64,000 bases of DNA, taken from positions 22,192,986 through 22,256,985 of the forward strand of contig NC_135561.1 in assembly GCF_964340395.1 (NCBI RefSeq). The letters are read 5' to 3'. This document shows positions 58,680-64,000 of the stretch, in pieces. This stretch comes from Glandiceps talaboti (lineage: Eukaryota > Hemichordata > Enteropneusta > Spengelidae). The first letter of the stretch is position 1. Every line of letters begins with the position of its first letter. The translations under genes were made by a program, and so were the position numbers. A model generated the notes under the pieces. It worked only from the letters and a program-made list of their open reading frames with translations, was not told the origin of the DNA and did not search any database.

Positions 58680-58798
58680 CTTGGACCATGTAATAACTGG
58701 ATTGGGATTGCCAGATGCTTCACAAGGAAAGGTAACTCTGCTGCCAATAGATACAGTTTGGTCTGATGGTCTTCTTGTGAATGTCACAATGACTGAGT
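58680..58798 (-). CDS. Exon 1 of window: Ig1, N-terminal half
   Basis: First half of an I-set Ig domain. The exon follows an acceptor ending AAATAG and ends AAG|GTAAAC, entering in phase 1 and leaving in phase 0. It encodes a linker with RRPSDQTVSIGS, the first Ig cysteine in VTFPCEASGNPNP and the core tryptophan in VITW. The wording around the cysteine resembles Robo-type Ig domains, which is family resemblance only. No further Ig exon was found upstream in the window, so the previous exon lies past 64000. The intron downstream carries a pogo-like transposon. Confidence 0.85.
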
Positions 58799-58894
58799 CT
58801 ATTTAAAACAAAAAACACAATATTTTCTTGCTATAAACAAGGAATTCAACATTTTCACATAGAAATCACATGGCATTGCATTGCATAAAATGAT

Positions 58895-59075
58895 TCATTA
58901 ACATCACATGGCACTGCATAAAATGACTCACTAACATATATCAGATATCATTTCACATATACCTCCTATCATATCACATATACCTCCTATCATATCACAT
59001 ATACCTCCTATCATATCACATATACCTCCTATCATATCACATATACCTCCTATCATATCACATATACAAGACCTC
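58895..59075. repeat. 21-bp tandem repeat, about 7 copies
   Basis: Units TCATATCACATATACCTCCT plus A; the right end runs into the LINE fragment with a partly copied CAAGACCTCCTATCAG. Confidence 0.93.
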
Positions 59076-59081
59076 CTATCA

Positions 59082-59207
59082 GAAAATAAAACATTACATA
59101 AGAAGTTGGACATGGCAGAAGACAAACTCAAACAGGCAGAAAACAAAATTGAAGACATGCAACGGTATACCCGCAGAAACAACCTGGAAATACATGGTAT
59201 ACCAGTC
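59082..59207 (+). pseudogene. LINE ORF1 fragment, part 1 (coiled coil to RRM start)
   Basis: Reads KLDMAEDKLKQAENKIEDMQ then RYTRRNNLEIHGIPV, the familiar end of the coiled coil and start of the RRM of L1-type ORF1 proteins. It is cut off by inserted DNA and resumes at 59951. Confidence 0.85.
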
Positions 59208-59946
59208 AGTCACTAGAAGTAAACTAAAAACGCTCCTGTTCAGAGATATCATTTTAGCATTTTCCTGGGGTATTTGTAGTGAACCTGTATATTCACATTC
59301 TGTAGGCGAAGTGTATCATGGAGTTGGCTGGATCTACACTAACTATTACATAATAGCGTCATTTCCTTCAAGTTCAATGTCTGCCTCAAGATCAAATACA
59401 AGTAGGGTATTACAGAGACTGATTACGACCAGGCTGGGTGCCTACTATTAAAGGGCTTTACTGTGTGTAGCAACATTGAAAAACATCACAATGAAACAAG
59501 CCAAGACATATAAAATAACGAATTTGAATCTTTAGTATGCCTTCCCATACTTTTGGAAAGGAAATATCAATATTTGGGAGTACAAAAAACCTGTATGAGT
59601 ATGTAATAAAATAAGCAGTTGACTTCCTAGCTGGATCTACACACACATGGTGTCATTTCCTTCAAGTCCAAAGTCTGCCTCAAGATCAAATACAAGTGGG
59701 ATACAAAGACTGATTACGGCCTGGCTGGGTGCCTACTATTAATAGGGCTTCACTATGTGTAATTAATTATAGAAATTATCATTAATTATGCAAGCCATGC
59801 CCACCAAAAACTAATCAGCGCAGTACAGTAAATTGCAAAACATTTGCTTCAGTACTTTGAGATATTAGTGGAACAATATTTCTGCACAGACACACAGACA
59901 GACAGACAGACAGACATCGCCACGACATTACCTCCCACAAGGGAGC
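59208..59946. mobile_element. Insertion splitting the LINE ORF1; pearl/HINE-like
   Basis: About 740 bp with a roughly 300-bp internal direct duplication (GGATCTACAC, TCATTTCCTTCAAGTTC, GCCTCAAGATCAAATACAAG, TGGGTGCCTACTATTAA twice), then (ACAG)n and a short hairpin CCTCCCACAAGGGAG at the right, comparable to the end of the 13-14.2 kb element. Confidence 0.65.
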
Positions 59947-59950
59947 AAAA

Positions 59951-60102
59951 AATGAAAACACAGATGAAATTGTAACGAGGGTAGCAAATGTAGTAGGAGT
60001 ACCAGTATTGGAAAGTGACATCGACATATGCCACCGTCTTTCCAAGAAGAAAGAACAGCAAGTACCCGCCATAATCATTAGATTTATGAGAAGTGTATAA
60101 GG
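59951..60102 (+). pseudogene. LINE ORF1 fragment, part 2
   Basis: Continues the same family: ENTDEIVTRVANVVGVPV, DIDICHRLSKKK, QVPAIIIRFMRS, then stop. Followed directly by a dispersed repeat, so the rest of the LINE is absent. Dead copy. Confidence 0.85.
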
Positions 60103-60107
60103 AATAC

Positions 60108-60331
60108 AAGCGACCTATCGGTCAGAATAGCTCTGCTGTTCTTTTTAGTTTTTATTTTGGAAGCGATGAAATAAAGTGGTTAGTGGTGTCATATGATGTC
60201 TCACTATAAAACACATTTTACACAGAAAGTTGGTAAAATATTGTACTTTTATACCACAGTCACCATTTTATTAAAAAAATCTACTGTTATGAAAATTACA
60301 TAAAATCTCAGAAAAATAATGACTGGGAAAT

Positions 60332-60384
<53 letters not shown>

Positions 60385-60522
60385 CACAAAGACTTTTGAG
60401 GTTGGCTATAAATAATTCCAGTGTCTTACAGCTTTAACCCTGGAAAATTTTAATGATGAATGAAATAAACTAAGGATCTAAAATAAACAATTCGAATTTC
60501 AATTTTCTAACAAATTTACCAA
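60108..60522. repeat. Dispersed repeat, copy 2 (pair with 27875-28335)
   Basis: Begins ACAAGCGACCTATCGGTC; a (CA)n expansion at 60337-60380 replaces the short CACACAAG of copy 1. Otherwise the copies are closely similar. Confidence 0.85.
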
Positions 60523-60723
60523 AAACACTTCATCATGCAACAACCAATGCCAGACTACATAGTGGAGCCAGTTGGGAATCTCCCTGTCATGATCCCAAGA
60601 ACTGGCCAGCACAAACAACTCTTGCAGTGAGCACTGGAAGTGTGCACTGTCAAGAAACCTTTGATCCTCCATATCTGTGGAACAAGGGGAGCTTGTCAGG
60701 TTGCTAGAGTCTACAGTTGCCAA
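60499..60723 (-). CDS. Possible unrecognised coding fragment
   Basis: A 74-codon frame, MATVDSSNLTSSPCSTDMED onward, with Trp-rich SSWDHDREIPNWLHYVVWHW. Composition looks protein-like and unlike the repeat shadows, but there is no domain, splice support or neighbour. It could be an exon of a transposon or of another gene. Low confidence. Confidence 0.25.
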   Translation of the reverse strand: MATVDSSNLTSSPCSTDMEDQRFLDSAHFQCSLQELFVLASSWDHDREIPNWLHYVVWHWLLHDEVFLVNLLEN

Positions 60724-60764
60724 TACTTGGCACCTCTATGGCTTCACTTAGAACCAGTAACATT

Positions 60765-60958
60765 AGGTATAGAGTAGGCCTAGCAAGAATAAACCTATCT
60801 CTGATGGTTGCCCCCCCCCCCTGAACATTAAAGAACCAAACCTATCTGGGGGATGGTTGCCCCCCCCCCCTAATGTTAAGGAACCAAACCTATCTCTGAT
60901 GGTTGCCCCCCCCCCCCTTAAAATTAAGGAACCGACCTATCTCGGATGGTTCTAAATA
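60765..60958. repeat. About 60-bp tandem repeat with poly-C runs, 3 copies
   Basis: ACCTATCTCTGATGGTTGCC, a run of 9-13 C, then TAAAGAACCAA or AAGGAACC; three times. Confidence 0.9.
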
Positions 60959-62384
60959 AAATGTACATAGTTCTTGTTTATTGTCTCTTCATTTTGGTTT
61001 GGCTCAGGAGGGAGTTGTCCGGATTTCTCTACCCACCCTTCACAAAAATAAAGGGGTATCTGGTCCCCTTTAATAAAACGGGGAGGAGTGTAGTGAAATT
61101 AGGGCAGCGCCCTCAACTATGGCCTTGAGCCGTATGCAAAAAGGCTGAGATAGGGGGTCCAAAAAAGCCACCAGTAATAAGTAATAAATAGTCAGAATTG
61201 GATGAAGCCTGAAGCCTTCAGACAAGTTTACTGAGAAGTCCTGGGAACCTGCCCTGAGAAGATTCTATACCTCAGGACACTGCATATCTTAGGATAACTT
61301 GGGACATAAGTCTTGGGATATTAACTTGGGACGAAGTATTTTCCTGGGACAATTCAAGCTCAAGGCAGGGACTTATCCAAAGCCATCCCGTCGTAGTGAT
61401 CTGTATTCACTCAGACCTTTACAGCAACTAAAGTAATAAATATATTTCACTACCATAATATGACTTTCACTTGTATACCCACAGGTGTCTATAGAAGGAC
61501 TTCAGGCCAGCTTATTGTGTTAGTATTAGTATTTATATTATGCACTTAGTAATGTCCAAGAACAATAGAATGTTTTGTAGCAGACAGCAGTTTTTTTTAG
61601 TGCTTGCTAGTTTAGATAAATGCCCACAGCTGACTACTGTGAGGAAGTCCATGCTCATCATGGCATTCGTCACCATATTTGCCAAATGGAAAGATGTTGG
61701 TGAATTACCGGTAAGCACTTTTCTTTGATTTGAATTGAATTCAATAATTACCATTACAAGAAAATACCTCAGTCATTGAAATTCATGATGTTCTACTTTC
61801 ACACTCTAAGAATTTGTCGTATATTTATTTTTCCAAATGATAAAATAAATTAGTCCCTTTCATTACACAGAATGATGCACACAGTATCAACTGGTGGTCT
61901 AAGAGAAGAACAATACAGTGTCCCGTGTGAGACTGCTGCCATGGGTTCCATGCAAATAAGTTATAGAAAATTGTGTAAGTATTTGCTATCTGAGAACTTG
62001 TACATGTGTGTAATTGGAGTATATTTATTGTATTGGTGATACATTAGATGTTTAGAGTAACAATTGTTGTTTCCCTATTTGTAACAGTTCGATTGGCCAA
62101 TCCAGTCGTTACACTATTAACAGCGGAATCCTTTATGCTTTAAATGAGGTATGGAAAAATTAACAATGATACCCATTACAAACACAAATCATGTTCTGCT
62201 AAACTATGTATTCTCCTATACATTATCCGAAATGATTATAAAATGAAAATGGAGTATTTGTCAAATGGGAGATAACTGTACTTACATATCTCCAAGGAAA
62301 ACAATGTGAGTGAATTCAAAATGAAGGCTTCAGTGATTGCAGACTAGCTGAGAGCAGAGAATGGCAGAAAAACATGTTATGTGC
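60959..62384. other. Unique sequence without supported gene
   Basis: Frames at 61540-61754 lack domains. A direct duplication around CTTGGGACATAAG / CTTGGGACGAAG (61300-61335) is minor. May be intron of the receptor gene or 5' flank. Confidence 0.4.
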
Positions 62385-62672
62385 ACCCACAAAGAGTGCA
62401 TCACTAAAGTTGATAATACTTGTAGCCAATGGCATGAGATGCAGGGTGTGAGACATTTTACCAATGGGCCGACAAATGTATCCACAAAGAGTGCACCACT
62501 AAAGATGATAATACTTGTAGCCAATGGCATGAGATGCAGGGTGTGAGGCATTTCTACCAATGGGCCGACAAATGTACCCACAAAGAGTGCATCACTAAAG
62601 TTGATAATACTTGTAGCCAATGGCATGAGATGCAGGGTGTGAGGCATTTCTACCAATGGGCCGACGACAAAA
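62385..62672. repeat. 96-bp tandem repeat, 3 copies
   Basis: AAAGAGTGCATCACTAAAGT, TGATAATACTTGTAGCCAAT, GGCATGAGATGCAGGGTGTG at 62391, 62486 and 62582. Confidence 0.93.
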
Positions 62673-63960
62673 GTAAGTGATGAGATCAATATATCTATTA
62701 TTGATTTGGTTTTGGCGAACATGTGCACCTTTGATAGTATAGTTGTCGATGTAAGGGCATGTGATAGTGTACATGTAATGATGTATACTTATACTATTGT
62801 CAGTTTATACACTGTGCATGATTTATTCTCAGTATAGTTTATATTAATATAGGTAAAGTCTGATGTCAAAGTGCTTGGTGTGGTTTTCATAATCTTTCGA
62901 CTCTTGGTGAACTAATTGTTCATTTTTTTTTTTTGGACATTCCAATATTAATCCATACCCATGACAGGAATGCGTCTGTGAAAAAAATTTCTGAGAGACA
63001 CAAGGCATGACACCATCAGTTCCTATGAGAATGGTAAGGCATGGTAAGTAATGAATTCTGACATCATATCATACACTGGCAATTCTACTCCGTATATGGC
63101 ATCAACAATGCAAAATTACTCTGCTCTTTTTTTCCCTTCATCATTTAGTAACGAAGCAAATTGGAAAGCAGGCAAAAAAACTAACAAGTGGGAGCTGCAG
63201 AAATGATGGCAGGACCTGGCATGCAGACCTGTCTGATAAAGGTTTATTAGAGTTTACAATACAATACATGTACACCTGTTGTCTTGCATGGCATGTAAAT
63301 GCAGAGAAGTTCACTCCACTTCCATCTCATTGCGATTTCTGTTGTAAATTGTGATATACATGCGCACTTCTATTTTCATGTTCAGATAGATAACGTATCT
63401 ATCCGAACATGAAAATAGAAGTAAGAGCAGGTACAAATGTATTATTTCTTTTGGAAAGAAACGATTACAAGGAACATAAACAATTATTGTTTGCATGTCT
63501 TTTTTTCAATGAGTTTATTTGTCTTCTTTTTATTTAGCTGCATCAGTAAAAACTCACTGTTTTTGGACAATGAAACGGTGTCGTCAGTTCATTAATGGGA
63601 GGGGGGGGGGTGCCCAGGCAAGGTGGCAGGTGTGCAATACTTGGACAACATAACCAACCATTTCCAGGTTAGTTATCTTTTATTCATCATCAAATTATGA
63701 CACGTCTTGAGAACATAAATTCACTCTTCTACAATGAACTTTCTGTTACTTTTGAATAACCATGCTAACTGCAATGAGCAGTCACAGTGTCGACAGGAAC
63801 CAGACTATGAGCCAGTGTCGACAGGAACCAGACTATGAGCCAACATTTAGAGTTATACGGAGTAAACAGACAGTAACCCTACTATCAAACTTCATACAGT
63901 CAACAACGATGTATAAGTCTCCTGAACATTATATAAACTTAAGTTGCATATAGCACCAAT
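62673..63960. other. Unique sequence with small structures
   Basis: Contains a poly-G run (about 63600-63611) and a 30-bp duplication TGTCGACAGGAACCAGACTA (63788 and 63817). No exon with Ig or other domain found. Confidence 0.45.
63366..63422. repeat. 57-bp palindrome
   Basis: ACTTCTATTTTCATGTTC pairs with GAACATGAAAATAGAAGT, and the inner GATAGATA with TATCTATC, around a 3-base centre; one mismatch in 27. Confidence 0.9.
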
Positions 63961-63962
63961 CT

Positions 63963-64000
<38 letters not shown>
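63961..64000. repeat. (CTA)n microsatellite at the window edge
   Basis: Perfect trinucleotide repeats run off the right edge of the window. Confidence 0.98.

Larger units (their letters stand above)
4244..58798 (-). other. Gene span: Ig/FN3 transmembrane receptor-like gene (3' part, 18 exons)
   Basis: Eighteen exons read on the minus strand join with matching codon phases and GT-AG borders at every junction, ending at a TAA stop. The product, about 1,215 residues in the window, is Ig x7, FN3 x3, one transmembrane helix and a cytoplasmic tail. It should sit in the plasma membrane with the Ig/FN3 part outside, as in adhesion and axon-guidance receptors. The first visible exon begins in phase 1 inside the protein, so the start codon, signal peptide and possibly more Ig domains lie beyond base 64000. 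Robo has five Ig and three FN3; CDON/BOC four or five Ig and three FN3; DCC/neogenin four Ig and six FN3. None fits exactly and the tail is unfamiliar, so no symbol is given. Introns make up over 90% of the span and are mostly minisatellites and transposon debris. Confidence 0.9.

Noticed and set aside
15636-58798. Calling the gene robo, dscam or cdon
   Set aside because: Ig count, FN3 count and the cytoplasmic tail do not match any of these; similarity of single Ig or FN3 domains is not enough.
61540-61754. Overlapping frames at 61.5-61.75 kb as an exon of a plus-strand gene
   Set aside because: A GGTAAGC follows CCACAGCTGACTACTG-containing sequence, but neither an acceptor nor a homologous domain could be supported.

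Overview
The window is eukaryotic and almost certainly from an invertebrate animal. It holds a split gene with consistent GT-AG exon borders, long introns, CA/GT and CTA microsatellites, LINE and DNA-transposon debris, and an AT-rich background. There is no bacterial gene layout, tRNA or rRNA. Some mobile elements (tandem core repeats followed by an ACAG-type microsatellite and a terminal hairpin) resemble the 'pearl'/Helentron-associated elements of molluscs and other marine invertebrates. I would not name a taxon from this alone.

One minus-strand gene spans nearly the whole window. I could join 18 coding exons (58798 down to the stop at 4246-4244) with every reading-frame phase matching across every junction, giving about 1,215 codons. 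The visible product is seven Ig domains, three fibronectin type III (FN3) domains, one transmembrane helix and a cytoplasmic tail of roughly 215 residues that ends in a Lys/Glu-rich, probably coiled-coil segment. The 5' end (signal peptide and any further Ig domains) lies beyond base 64000. The architecture is that of a cell-adhesion or axon-guidance type receptor (Robo, Dscam, CDON and similar), but the Ig/FN3 count and the tail match no named family that I recognise.

About half of the window is tandem repeat: more than 25 unrelated arrays with units of 18-96 bp, placed mainly in the introns. The most striking observation is that many of them grew out of the gene's own splice junctions. The donors of the exons ending at 45546, 36855, 33640, 30746, 19705, 19179 and 14262, and the acceptors of the exons starting at 19911 and 7356, each sit at the edge of a tandem repeat whose unit is a copy of that exon/intron border. 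In some arrays the copied splice site is intact (33640 donor; 7356 acceptor, 15 identical proximal copies). In others the key dinucleotide is lost in the copies (GT to AT at 36855 and 19179; AG to AA at 19911).

Layout: 1-4243 repeats, a perfect 94-bp-arm palindrome and the presumed 3' UTR; 4244-7356 last two exons around a 52-bp array; 7340-14261 acceptor-seeded 42-bp array, dispersed repeats, 32-bp array and a pearl-like element; 14262-20171 cytoplasmic, transmembrane and FN3 exons; 20172-27256 64-bp and 55-bp arrays; 27257-31009 FN3-1 and Ig7 with a transposon-filled intron; 31582-39987 Ig3-Ig6 exons; 39988-56525 very long arrays with a foldback element and a TTAA element inserted, around the Ig2 exons; 56526-58798 Ig1 exons flanking a decayed pogo-like transposon; 58799-64000 LINE ORF1 debris, dispersed repeats and intergenic or 5' intron sequence.
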